A DNA stretch of 8,290 bases, taken from Methylobacterium sp. GTDB taxonomy: Bacteria; Pseudomonadota; Alphaproteobacteria; Rhizobiales; Beijerinckiaceae. Below are positions 1 to 8,290 of the stretch, one piece after another. Each line of letters starts with the position of its first letter. Positions within the stretch are counted from its first letter, which is position 1. Below the pieces are notes generated by a model. That model was not told where the DNA came from and ran no database searches. It saw only the letters and a list, made by a program, of their open reading frames with translations. The position numbers and the translations under genes are program-made. The stretch is taken from positions 1 through 8,290 of the forward strand of contig JAJKJG010000380.1 in assembly GCA_021154065.1 (NCBI GenBank). The letters run 5' to 3'.

Positions 1-879
1 GTGGCGCGGAGCCCGGCCGTGACCGGCCGCCGCCTGCCGCGCGTCGCGGCGGAGCCCGATCCTCGCGGCGCCGCCGCCCTAGACGATCGGCTCGCGGCCG
101 AGCGCGAGGCGGCCCGCCGGCCGCGCGGCCGGCGGCGCGGGCTTTTGCCGCTGGTGCTCGCCACCGTGGCTGTTCTCGGCACCGCCGCGGTGACGCTGCC
201 CCGGCTCAAGGCCCCGGGGCCGAAATCCGCGGCGGCGTCACCGACATTCGCCGTCGCGCCGCCGCAGGTCGCCGCCACGGAGCGCGCGAGCCCGCCAAGC
301 GCGGAGCCGAAGCTCGCCGTCGCGGCTCTGGCCGCCGACACGGCGCCGGCGCTCGCCGCCGCGGCGCCCGTGCCGGTCGCGGAGCCGCCGCCCGCCACGG
401 AACCGCCGCCCGCGCCGGCGGCTCTAGTGCCGGTCCCATCCGCCCCGCCGGTCGAGCCTGCGCCGGCGGTTGCCCCGCTTGCCGCCTCGCCGGCCCTGCC
501 GCCCGCGGTCTCGGCCGCGATTGCCCTGCAGGTGGCGCCACCGTCCCCGTCGGCGGCGCCGGCTCGTGCTGCATCGGCGAGCGCGCCGACGGAGCGCATC
601 GTCCTCCCGGTCGCGGAGCTGCAGCGGCTGACGTCGCGCGCCTCCGAGCTCCTGCGCCTCGGCGACATTTCAGGCGCCCGGCTCCTCCTCGGCCGCGCCG
701 CCGCCTCCGGCGACGCGCGCGCGATCTTCGCGCTCGCCGAGACCTACGACCCGAACCGTCTCGCGGCGCTCGGCGTCCGCGGCATCCGGGGTGACCCCGA
801 GCGCGCCAAGGCGCTCTATGCCGAGGCGCTCGCCGAAGGCGTCGCCGAGGCAAGGCTGAGACTGAGCGACCTGCGCTGA
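1..879 (+). CDS. Membrane-anchored Ala/Pro-rich protein with C-terminal Sel1/TPR-like module (5' end uncertain)
   Basis: The frame is open from the first base (a GTG) to a TGA at 877-879, giving at least 292 residues. Because it begins at the window edge, the true start may lie upstream. Residues 39-46 are very basic (RRPRGRRR) and precede one hydrophobic segment at about 48-65, which predicts a single-pass protein with its N-terminus in the cytoplasm. Residues 72-196 are a low-complexity Ala/Pro/Val linker, probably a flexible periplasmic spacer. The tail (about 205-292) is helical, with the pattern of Sel1/TPR-like repeats: a GDISGARLLLGRAAASGDARA stretch, then GDPERAKALYAEALAEGVAEA. Proteins with this layout are common in Hyphomicrobiales and are usually annotated as Sel1-repeat or TPR proteins of unknown role. 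The tail suggests protein-protein contacts in the periplasm, which is inference. It is not clearly linked to leuC, from which it is separated by a terminator-like hairpin and a promoter. Confidence 0.72.
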   Translation: MARSPAVTGRRLPRVAAEPDPRGAAALDDRLAAEREAARRPRGRRRGLLPLVLATVAVLGTAAVTLPRLKAPGPKSAAASPTFAVAPPQVAATERASPPSAEPKLAVAALAADTAPALAAAAPVPVAEPPPATEPPPAPAALVPVPSAPPVEPAPAVAPLAASPALPPAVSAAIALQVAPPSPSAAPARAASASAPTERIVLPVAELQRLTSRASELLRLGDISGARLLLGRAAASGDARAIFALAETYDPNRLAALGVRGIRGDPERAKALYAEALAEGVAEARLRLSDLR

Positions 880-892
880 GCGCGCCGCCGAC

Positions 893-927
893 GCGCCCGT
901 CCTTGACGGGCGCCATCCCCTTTCTTT
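893..927 (+). terminator. Hairpin with downstream T-rich tract behind the first gene
   Basis: A perfect 9-bp stem, GCGCCCGTC (893-901) and GACGGGCGC (905-913), closes a 3-base loop 14 bases after the stop codon of the upstream gene. A T-rich tract (TTTCTTT, 921-927) follows after seven bases, CATCCCC. This resembles an intrinsic terminator, but the T tract is further from the stem than usual, so termination may be partial. The right arm also contains part of the proposed leuC -35 box. Confidence 0.5.
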
Positions 928-933
928 GATACG
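903..933 (+). promoter_or_regulatory. Probable leuC promoter
   Basis: TTGACG at 903-908 matches the sigma-70-type -35 consensus in five of six positions. A -10-like TGATAC (927-932) or GATACG (928-933) follows at 18 or 19 bases. This would put the transcription start near 940, about 45 bases before the leuC ATG. It is the best promoter candidate in the window. The -10 box is imperfect and the spacing slightly long. Confidence 0.5.
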
Positions 934-986
934 GCTCGCGCACTAAACAGGGCGCAATCCATCCATCGCCGACGGGACCGCACGCC

Positions 987-2393
987 ATGGCCAAGCCGCG
1001 CACGCTGTACGACAAGATCTGGGACGACCATCTCGTCGACATCCGCCCAGACGGCACGGCGCTGCTCTACATCGACCGCCACCTCGTCCACGAAGTGACG
1101 AGCCCGCAGGCTTTCGAGGGGCTGCGGATGACCGGGCGCAGGGTCCGGGCGCCGGAGAAGACGCTCGCCGTCGTCGACCACAACGTGCCGACGAGCGACC
1201 GCTCGCACGGCATCGACGATCCGGAGGCGGCGACGCAGGTGGCGGCGCTCGCCGAGAACGCGCGCGAGTTCGGCGTCGAGTACTACAACGAGCTCGACGT
1301 GCGGCAGGGCATCGTCCACATCATCGGCCCCGAGCAGGGCTTCACGCTGCCCGGCACGACGATCGTCTGCGGCGACTCGCACACCTCGACGCACGGCGCC
1401 TTCGGGGCGCTCGCGCACGGCATCGGCACCTCCGAGGTCGAGCATGTGCTCGCGACCCAGACGCTGATCCAGAAGAAGGCCAGGAACATGCGCGTGACCG
1501 TCGACGGGGCGCTGCCCCCGGGCGTCACGGCGAAGGACATCATCCTCGCCATCATCGGCGAGATCGGCACCGCCGGCGGCACCGGCCACGTCATCGAGTA
1601 CGCCGGCGAGGCGATCCGGGCGCTCTCGATGGAAGGCCGCATGACGGTCTGCAACATGTCGATCGAGGGCGGGGCGCGGGCCGGCATCGTCGCGCCGGAC
1701 GAGAAGACCTACGCCTACCTGAAGGACCGGCCGAAGGCGCCGAAGGGCGCCGCCTGGGACGAGGCGGTGCGGTTCTGGGAGACGCTGCGCTCGGACAACG
1801 GTGCGGTCTTCGACAAGGAGATCCGCCTCGATGCGGCAAAGCTGCCGCCGGTCGTGACCTGGGGCACGTCGCCCGAGGACGTCGTCTCGATCACCGGCGC
1901 GGTGCCGGACCCGGAGGCGATCCCTGACGAGAACAAGCGCAACTCGAAGCGCCGGGCGCTCGACTACATGGGCCTGAAGCCGGGGACGAAGATCACCGAC
2001 ATCGCGCTCGACCGGGTGTTCATCGGCTCGTGCACCAACGGGCGCATCGAGGATCTGCGCGAGGTCGCGAAGGTCGTCGAGGGCCGGCAGGTCGCGCCCT
2101 CGGTCAGCGCCATGATCGTACCGGGCTCGGGCCTCGTGAAGATGCAGGCCGAGGCCGAGGGGCTCGACCGCATCTTCGTCGCGGCGGGCTTCGACTGGCG
2201 CGAGCCCGGCTGCTCGATGTGCCTCGCCATGAACGCCGACCGCCTCTCGCCGCAGGAGCGCTGCGCCTCGACCTCGAACCGCAACTTCGAGGGCCGCCAG
2301 GGCTTCAAGGGCCGCACGCATTTGGTCTCGCCGGCGATGGCGGCGGCGGCGGCGATCGCGGGGCGGTTCGTGGATATCCGCGACTGGAACTAA
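987..2393 (+). CDS. leuC: 3-isopropylmalate dehydratase large subunit
   Basis: LeuC is the iron-sulfur subunit of isopropylmalate isomerase. With LeuD it converts 2-isopropylmalate to 3-isopropylmalate in cytoplasmic leucine biosynthesis. The 468 residues are full length for the bacterial family. The N-terminus ([15 protein letters not shown]) is typical. Aconitase-superfamily motifs are present: [11 protein letters not shown] (62-72), [20 protein letters not shown] (128-147), GSCTNGR (347-353) and [10 protein letters not shown] (407-416). The three 4Fe-4S cluster ligands are C349, C409 and C412. [11 protein letters not shown] (429-439) is the conserved substrate-site segment. The ATG at 987 fits the family start. 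Its ribosome site is weak (GGGA at 974-977, nine bases upstream). leuD is not in the window; in many alphaproteobacteria leuC stands apart from leuD and leuB. The gene probably has its own promoter (903-933) and ends at the palindromic element shared with the convergent gene. Confidence 0.98.
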   Translation: MAKPRTLYDKIWDDHLVDIRPDGTALLYIDRHLVHEVTSPQAFEGLRMTGRRVRAPEKTLAVVDHNVPTSDRSHGIDDPEAATQVAALAENAREFGVEYYNELDVRQGIVHIIGPEQGFTLPGTTIVCGDSHTSTHGAFGALAHGIGTSEVEHVLATQTLIQKKARNMRVTVDGALPPGVTAKDIILAIIGEIGTAGGTGHVIEYAGEAIRALSMEGRMTVCNMSIEGGARAGIVAPDEKTYAYLKDRPKAPKGAAWDEAVRFWETLRSDNGAVFDKEIRLDAAKLPPVVTWGTSPEDVVSITGAVPDPEAIPDENKRNSKRRALDYMGLKPGTKITDIALDRVFIGSCTNGRIEDLREVAKVVEGRQVAPSVSAMIVPGSGLVKMQAEAEGLDRIFVAAGFDWREPGCSMCLAMNADRLSPQERCASTSNRNFEGRQGFKGRTHLVSPAMAAAAAIAGRFVDIRDWN

Positions 2394-2400
2394 GCGCGCC

Positions 2401-2494
2401 GTCATCCCGGCCGAAGCGCAGCGAAGAGCCGGGACCCACTCCCGCGCGCGGCGCTATGGGTCCCGGATAGCCGCTGCGCGGCTTCCGGGATGAC
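2401..2494. repeat. 94-bp nested palindromic intergenic element, probable bidirectional terminator
   Basis: The element begins 8 bases after the leuC stop and ends 21 bases before the stop of the convergent gene, so it fills most of that gap. Its outer arms are perfect 10-bp inverted repeats, GTCATCCCGG (2401-2410) and CCGGGATGAC (2485-2494). Inside lies a second perfect 10-bp pair, CCGGGACCCA (2429-2438) and TGGGTCCCGG (2457-2466). Each half can also fold alone: the left by CCCGGC (2406-2411) with GCCGGG (2428-2433), the right by TCCCGGA (2461-2467) with TCCGGGA (2484-2490) around GCCGC-TGC-GCGGC (2470-2482). Elements with GTCATCCCGG termini are, to my recollection, widespread intergenic repeats in alphaproteobacteria. 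Termination for both genes is inferred from position. There is no T tract. Confidence 0.75.
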
Positions 2495-2515
2495 GTGCGC
2501 GAGGCGTGAGCCGCC

Positions 2516-3436
2516 TTACTGCTTCGGAGCAGCCGGAGCCGGCGCCGCCTCGCCCGGCTTCGCCTCGGCAGGCTGGTCCAGCCGCTCGATCTTGGCGTTC
2601 TGGCGCAGCTTGAGGACGAGGTCCTGCTGGGCCTTGCGGGTCAGGTACTGCTCGACTTGCTCCTTCATCTCCTCGAAGGGCGGCACGGACTTCACCCGCT
2701 TCTCCTCGAGCTTGATGACGTGCCAGCCGAACTGGCTCTTCACCGGCTCCGAGACCTCGCCGGGCGCGAGCTTGAAGGCGGTTTCGGCGAAGGGCTGCAC
2801 CATGCGGTCCTTGGTGAAGAAGCCGAGGTCGCCGCCCTCGCCCTTCGAGCCCGGGTCGTTCGACAGCTCGGCCGCGACCTTGGCGAAGTCCTCGCCGCCC
2901 TTGACGCGCGCGGCGGCCTTCTTGGCGTCGTCCTCGTTCTCGCTGAGGATGTGGCGCGCCCGCACCTCCTCCTCGGGCTTCACGGTCTTGACGGTGTCTT
3001 CGTAGAGCTTCTTCGCGGCCTCGGGGGTGACCGTCTTCTTGACCTCGCGCTCGAGATACTCGTCGAGGAGGAGCTTGTCGCGGAAGTAGGCGAGCTTGCG
3101 CGCGAACTCGGGCGCCTCGGCGATCTTCGCGGCGTCGGCGGCGCGGGCGCCGAGCTTGAGGTCGACCATGTAGCTGACGAGGAGGTCGCGCTTCTGCGCC
3201 TCGGTCATGCCGGGCAGCGACAGCGACGGGTCCTCGGCCGCCATCGCGAGGTCGCCCTCGGTCACGGTGACCCCGCCATCGGCACGGGCCACGACCTTGT
3301 CGGCGGGCGCGGCGGTCGGGGTCGCGGCCGGGGCCGCAGGCTTCTGGGCCGGGGTCTGTGCGGCGACGGCGAGCGCGCCGGCGAGGCCGAGCGTCACGAG
3401 GCTGGCTTGGAGGAAAAGACGGGGCGTCGAACGCAT
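2516..3436 (-). CDS. Secreted parvulin-type peptidyl-prolyl cis-trans isomerase
   Basis: This 306-residue protein is a probable periplasmic foldase of the PpiC/PrsA/SurA-like group, which isomerises prolyl bonds in exported proteins. Residues 1-26 form a Sec-type signal peptide (hydrophobic core at about 8-24, likely cleavage after AVA). An Ala/Pro-rich spacer (27-46) and a helical chaperone-like region (about 47-155) follow. The parvulin domain spans about 157-247: VRARHILS (158-165), DPGSKGEGGDLGFF (194-207), MVQPFAETAF (212-221) and SQFGWHVIKLEEKR (234-247). H162, F216 and H239 fall at conserved catalytic-site positions. The tail is helical, then Ala/Pro-rich. The frame stays open upstream to 3697, but I chose the ATG at 3436. 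It has AAGGAG five bases upstream (3442-3447) and begins the signal peptide, whereas the extra 87 residues look non-coding. It is convergent with leuC and lies 502 bp downstream of the binding-protein gene. The exact subfamily is not certain. Confidence 0.93.
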   Translation of the reverse strand: MRSTPRLFLQASLVTLGLAGALAVAAQTPAQKPAAPAATPTAAPADKVVARADGGVTVTEGDLAMAAEDPSLSLPGMTEAQKRDLLVSYMVDLKLGARAADAAKIAEAPEFARKLAYFRDKLLLDEYLEREVKKTVTPEAAKKLYEDTVKTVKPEEEVRARHILSENEDDAKKAAARVKGGEDFAKVAAELSNDPGSKGEGGDLGFFTKDRMVQPFAETAFKLAPGEVSEPVKSQFGWHVIKLEEKRVKSVPPFEEMKEQVEQYLTRKAQQDLVLKLRQNAKIERLDQPAEAKPGEAAPAPAAPKQ

Positions 3437-3441
3437 GGGCG

Positions 3442-3447
3442 CTCCTT
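3442..3447 (-). promoter_or_regulatory. Ribosome binding site deciding the parvulin gene start
   Basis: On the minus strand AAGGAG stands five bases before the ATG at 3436, an almost ideal Shine-Dalgarno site. It supports this start over the longer open frame that reaches 3697. Confidence 0.8.
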
Positions 3448-3625
3448 CGAAGGCTTTGCCGTTCCGGAAAATGTCTGGATCGGGCGCTTCAGTGGCGGAG
3501 ATTTCCGGCGTTTGCAAGGCGCGGGAAGCCGCGCGAATGTCGCATCGTCCCCCCACCATGATGGGGACAACCGACAGAGCGGGAACGACGGCTCCTCGGC
3601 GTCGAAAGCCAGGACTCGATCCGCC

Positions 3626-3698
3626 CGTCCCCATCGCACCGGGCCGCGGGGCCGCGGCCCGAACCGCCTTCATTATGAAGATGATGCGAGTGGACAAT
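3626..3698. repeat. Imperfect direct repeat, copy 1
   Basis: Copy 1 of a two-copy repeat. The best-aligned 43 bases (3656-3698) match copy 2 (3752-3794) at 35 of 43 positions without gaps, including a perfect 16-base end, GATGCGAGTGGACAAT (3683-3698). Similarity continues to the left as CGTC then CATCGCAC (3632-3639). An extra run of about 11 GC-rich bases separates that block from the 43-base core, relative to copy 2. The core contains the palindrome CTTCAT-T-ATGAAG. The two cores are 96 bp apart. Confidence 0.75.
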
Positions 3699-3732
3699 CG
3701 CCAAAACCGGAGAGGAGCCCTTCACGGCCGGC

Positions 3733-3794
3733 CGTCGTCATCGCACGCCGTGGCCCGGACGGCCTTCATCACGCCGGCGATGCGAGTGGACAAT
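3733..3794. repeat. Imperfect direct repeat, copy 2
   Basis: Copy 2 of the repeat, in the same orientation as copy 1. CATCGCAC is at 3739-3746, the 43-base core at 3752-3794 and the shared end GATGCGAGTGGACAAT at 3779-3794. The bases that differ from copy 1 cluster in the middle of the core, where copy 2 carries CACGCCGGCG in place of the A/T-richer centre of copy 1. Confidence 0.75.
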
Positions 3795-3880
3795 GCACAG
3801 ATGAGGGACGCCTCCACGCCGTTCGCAGAGGTCCGCGGGAGAGATCAAGGCGCCGGCCGAGCGGGCGTCGCGGGCAGGGC

Positions 3881-3899
3881 TACGGCCTAACCGGCCGTA
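3881..3899 (-). terminator. Hairpin downstream of the binding-protein gene, weak terminator candidate
   Basis: TACGGCC (3881-3887) and GGCCGTA (3893-3899) form a perfect 7-bp stem around a 5-base loop, 40 bases beyond the stop of the minus-strand binding-protein gene. No T tract follows on the minus strand, so it is not a classical intrinsic terminator. It could act with Rho or protect the 3' end of the mRNA. Confidence 0.35.
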
Positions 3900-3938
3900 A
3901 ACCCTCCCGCTTGGACTCTCCCTTCGGAGGCCTCGACG

Positions 3939-5141
3939 TTACTGCGTCAGCGTGCAGCCGCTGTCCTGCACGGTCGCGAAGGCCTGGTCGCCTGGGATCG
4001 TCGAGAGGTGCTTGTAGTAGTCCCACGGCCCCTTCGACTCGACCGGCTTCTTGACCTCGAACAGGTACATGTCGTGCACCATGCGCCCGTTCTGGAGCAC
4101 CTTGCCCTTCTTGGCGAAGAAGTCCTCGACCGGCATCTCGTGCAGCTTCTTCGCCACCGCCTCGCTTTCGTCCGTGCCGGCGGCCTGGATCGCCTTGAGG
4201 TACTGGGTCACGGCCGAGTAGGTGCCGGCCTGGACCATGTTCGGCATGCGCCCGGTGCGCTCCTGGAAGCGCTTGGCGAAGGCGCGGGTCTGGTCGTCGA
4301 GGTCCCAGTAGTAGCCCTCGGTGAGGACGAGCCCCTGGGCCGCCTGGAGCCCGAGGCCGTGCACCTCGGCGAGCGTGAAGAGCAGCGCCGCGAGCCGCTG
4401 GCCGCCCTGCACGACGCCGAACTCGGCCGCCTGCTTGATCGCGTTCGAGGTATCGAGGCCGGCATTGGCGAAGCCGATCACCTTGGCCTTCGACGCCTGC
4501 GCCTGCAGCAGGAAGGACGAGAAGTCCGACGCGCTCAAGGGGTGGCGCACGGCGCCGACGACCTTGCCGCCCTTCGAGGTGACGTAGCGCCCGGTCTCGG
4601 CCTCGAGCGAATGGCCGAAGGCGTAGTCCGCCGTGATGAAGAACCAGGTGTCGCCGCCCTTCTCGACGAGCGCGCCGCCGGTGCCGACCGCGAGCGCCCG
4701 GTTGTCGTAGGCCCAGTGGAAGCCGTACGGCGTGCAGGCCTTGCCGGTGAGGTCGGTCGTCGCCGCCCCGGTCACGATGTTGATCTTCTTCTTCTCCTTG
4801 GAGAGCTGCTGCACGGCGAGCGCCACGGACGAGGTCGTCAGCTCCATGATGGCGTCGACCTTGTCGGTGTCGTACCACTGGCGGGCGAGGTTCGAGGCGA
4901 CGTCGGGCTTGTTCTGGTGGTCGGCCGTGATGACCTCGATCTGCGCGTTCAGCACCTTGCCGCCGAAATCCTCGACCGCCATCTTGGCGGCCTCATACGA
5001 CCACTTGCCGCCGAAATCGGCATAGACGCCCGACTGGTCGTTGAGGATGCCGATCTTGACGGTGCCGTCCGAGATCTGGGCCTGGGCGGCGAGCGGGCAG
5101 AGCAGGAGCGCGGCGACCGCCGCCGACGTTAAGAAGCGCAT
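3939..5141 (-). CDS. Periplasmic ABC-transporter substrate-binding protein, LivK-like (type I fold)
   Basis: This 400-residue protein belongs to the branched-chain amino acid/amide-type binding proteins (Peripla_BP_6, LivK-like). Such proteins capture a solute in the periplasm and deliver it to an ABC permease. Residues 1-22 are a Sec signal peptide (cleavage likely after AQA). The mature part opens with ISDGTVKIGILNDQSGVYAD (23-42). Family-typical stretches follow: DHQNKPDVASNLARQWYDTD (74-93), SSVALAVQ (104-111), TGAATTDLTGKACTPYGFHW (124-143), DTWFFITADYAFGHSLE (164-180), HPLSASDFSSFLLQ (200-213) and MYLFEVKKPVESKGPWDYYK (358-377). C136 and C396 are the probable disulfide partners, C15 being within the signal. 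The ATG at 5141 has GGAGGA five bases upstream and starts the signal peptide. An in-frame start 33 codons earlier is less likely. No permease or ATPase gene is nearby, so it is an orphan here. The ligand cannot be told: amino acids, amides, urea and aromatic acids are all possible for this family. Confidence 0.95.
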   Translation of the reverse strand: MRFLTSAAVAALLLCPLAAQAQISDGTVKIGILNDQSGVYADFGGKWSYEAAKMAVEDFGGKVLNAQIEVITADHQNKPDVASNLARQWYDTDKVDAIMELTTSSVALAVQQLSKEKKKINIVTGAATTDLTGKACTPYGFHWAYDNRALAVGTGGALVEKGGDTWFFITADYAFGHSLEAETGRYVTSKGGKVVGAVRHPLSASDFSSFLLQAQASKAKVIGFANAGLDTSNAIKQAAEFGVVQGGQRLAALLFTLAEVHGLGLQAAQGLVLTEGYYWDLDDQTRAFAKRFQERTGRMPNMVQAGTYSAVTQYLKAIQAAGTDESEAVAKKLHEMPVEDFFAKKGKVLQNGRMVHDMYLFEVKKPVESKGPWDYYKHLSTIPGDQAFATVQDSGCTLTQ

Positions 5142-5145
5142 GCGT

Positions 5146-5151
5146 TCCTCC
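5146..5151 (-). promoter_or_regulatory. Ribosome binding site deciding the binding-protein start
   Basis: GGAGGA on the minus strand (5146-5151) partly overlaps the usual spacing window, with the GGAGG core at 5147-5151 five bases from the ATG. It fixes the start at 5141 rather than at the upstream in-frame codon. Confidence 0.8.
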
Positions 5152-5171
5152 AGGATCGTTCTTGTGAGCTT

Positions 5172-5187
5172 TGAGAGGCATCTCTCA
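5172..5187. promoter_or_regulatory. Inverted repeat upstream of the binding-protein gene, possible operator
   Basis: TGAGAG-GCAT-CTCTCA is a perfect 6-bp inverted repeat with a 4-base centre, 31-46 bases upstream of the binding-protein ATG. A weak minus-strand promoter can be read over it: TTGCCG (5212-5207), 17 bases, then CATGAG (5189-5184). The palindrome would then overlap the -10 box, as a repressor site does. It could equally be a small leader hairpin or chance. Confidence 0.3.
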
Positions 5188-5263
5188 TGGAAGCGCCGGC
5201 GCGGCGCGGCAAGTACGACCAAGGTAGGGGCCGGCCGCACAGGCCCCGCCGCCGCACTTTCGC

Positions 5264-5277
5264 GTGCCGTTCGGCAC
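5264..5277. promoter_or_regulatory. Inverted repeat in the secA/binding-protein divergent region
   Basis: GTGCCG-TT-CGGCAC is a perfect 6-bp inverted repeat with a 2-base centre, near the middle of the 244-bp divergent region. The small centre suits a protein dimer site, though it can also fold as a 5-bp stem with a GTTC loop. No regulator gene is nearby and no function is shown. Confidence 0.25.
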
Positions 5278-5334
5278 AGGTTGGGCGCTGATCGGCGGAC
5301 GCGCCTTTCGGATGCGCCTTGCGATGATTAGGTC

Positions 5335-5340
5335 TATAAG
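5335..5340 (+). promoter_or_regulatory. Possible -10 box of the secA promoter
   Basis: TATAAG at 5335-5340 matches TATAAT in five of six positions and lies 45 bases before the secA ATG, a reasonable leader length. No good -35 box stands 16-19 bases upstream; TTGCGA (5319-5324) is only 10 bases away. The call rests on the -10 element alone. Confidence 0.35.
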
Positions 5341-5363
5341 GCCGCCCGACTGCTCCCCCCGCC

Positions 5364-5384
5364 ATGGTTCGACGACAGGTTTGA
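5364..5384 (+). other. Six-codon ORF immediately before secA, possible leader peptide
   Basis: ATG at 5364 opens a six-codon frame (MVRRQV) that stops with TGA at 5382-5384, leaving one base before the secA ATG at 5386. No Shine-Dalgarno sequence precedes this ATG. The weak AGG that could serve secA lies inside it, so translating it would affect secA initiation. It has no similarity to SecM and may be chance. Confidence 0.2.
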
Positions 5385-5385
5385 G

Positions 5386-8253
<2,868 letters not shown>

Positions 8254-8290
8254 TCGGGCATCGGCTTGTCTGCCTGGCTGTTTACGTATA

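Larger units (their letters stand above)
3437..3938. other. 502-bp gene-free stretch between two minus-strand genes
   Basis: No reading frame here has a ribosome site, recognisable protein family or convincing start. Near 3441-3560 lies the leader of the parvulin gene, in which I see no confident -35/-10 pair. The middle holds the repeat pair described separately and two perfect 12-bp GC palindromes: GGGCCGCGGCCC (3649-3660) and ACGGCCGGCCGT (3724-3735). A further small palindrome, CTTCAT-T-ATGAAG (3668-3680), sits inside the first repeat copy. The end next to the binding-protein stop has a 7-bp hairpin (3881-3899). The stretch is unusually long for this otherwise compact window and could hold a small RNA or decayed sequence, but nothing shows that directly. 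Confidence 0.6.

Noticed and set aside
816..2405. A 529-codon minus-strand frame opposite leuC
   Set aside because: It is an antisense shadow rich in Arg, Ala and Asp with no domain. The plus strand carries every LeuC motif in one uninterrupted frame.
2401..2494. Insertion sequence or transposase-bearing element
   Set aside because: It is only 94 bp with no coding capacity and no visible target duplication. A small intergenic palindromic repeat explains it better.
3437..3697. Extended N-terminus for the parvulin gene starting at a TTG at 3697
   Set aside because: The extra 87 residues would bury a clear signal peptide, resemble no family, and ignore the near-perfect AAGGAG site before the ATG at 3436.
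3626..3794. CRISPR array
   Set aside because: There are only two copies, they are imperfect and unequal in length, the cores are 96 bp apart, and no cas gene is present.
2657..4054. A 465-codon plus-strand frame running opposite the parvulin gene and through the 3437-3938 gap
   Set aside because: Most of it is antisense to the parvulin gene and its composition is typical of a shadow frame. No ribosome site or recognisable motif supports it.
5142..5240. Start of the binding protein 33 codons upstream
   Set aside because: The internal ATG at 5141 has GGAGGA at ideal spacing and begins a standard signal peptide; the upstream residues are basic and would disrupt export.

Overview
The window is GC-rich chromosomal DNA, and it reads like an alphaproteobacterium of the Hyphomicrobiales (Rhizobiales). 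The signs are the alphaproteobacterial form of SecA, a stand-alone leuC, a LivK-type periplasmic binding protein of a kind common in that order, and an Ala/Pro-rich anchored protein with a Sel1/TPR-like tail. The genus cannot be fixed from the sequence alone.

Layout: (1) 1-879 (+), a membrane-anchored protein with a C-terminal Sel1/TPR-like module, possibly cut by the window edge. (2) 880-986, a short gap with a strong hairpin and a probable leuC promoter that overlap. (3) 987-2393 (+), leuC, the large subunit of 3-isopropylmalate dehydratase. (4) 2394-2515, the gap between two convergent genes, filled by a 94-bp nested palindromic element. (5) 2516-3436 (-), a secreted parvulin-type peptidyl-prolyl isomerase. 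(6) 3437-3938, a 502-bp gene-free stretch with an imperfect direct repeat pair, short GC palindromes and a hairpin behind the next gene. (7) 3939-5141 (-), a periplasmic ABC-transporter substrate-binding protein. (8) 5142-5385, a divergent control region with two small inverted repeats. (9) 5386-8253 (+), secA, complete. The last 37 bases show nothing recognisable.

Functionally this is mostly housekeeping. SecA drives export through SecYEG. The parvulin and the binding protein both carry Sec-type signal peptides, so they are probable clients of that pathway, and the parvulin probably helps fold exported proteins. leuC belongs to leucine biosynthesis; its partner leuD is not in the window. No transporter permease or ATPase gene accompanies the binding protein.

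I found no new enzymatic, defence or mobile system. The points worth a second look are in the non-coding DNA (the 94-bp palindromic element, the 3626-3794 repeat pair, the hairpin overlapping the leuC -35 box, and a six-codon ORF that ends one base before secA) and the position of the binding-protein gene between the parvulin gene and secA.
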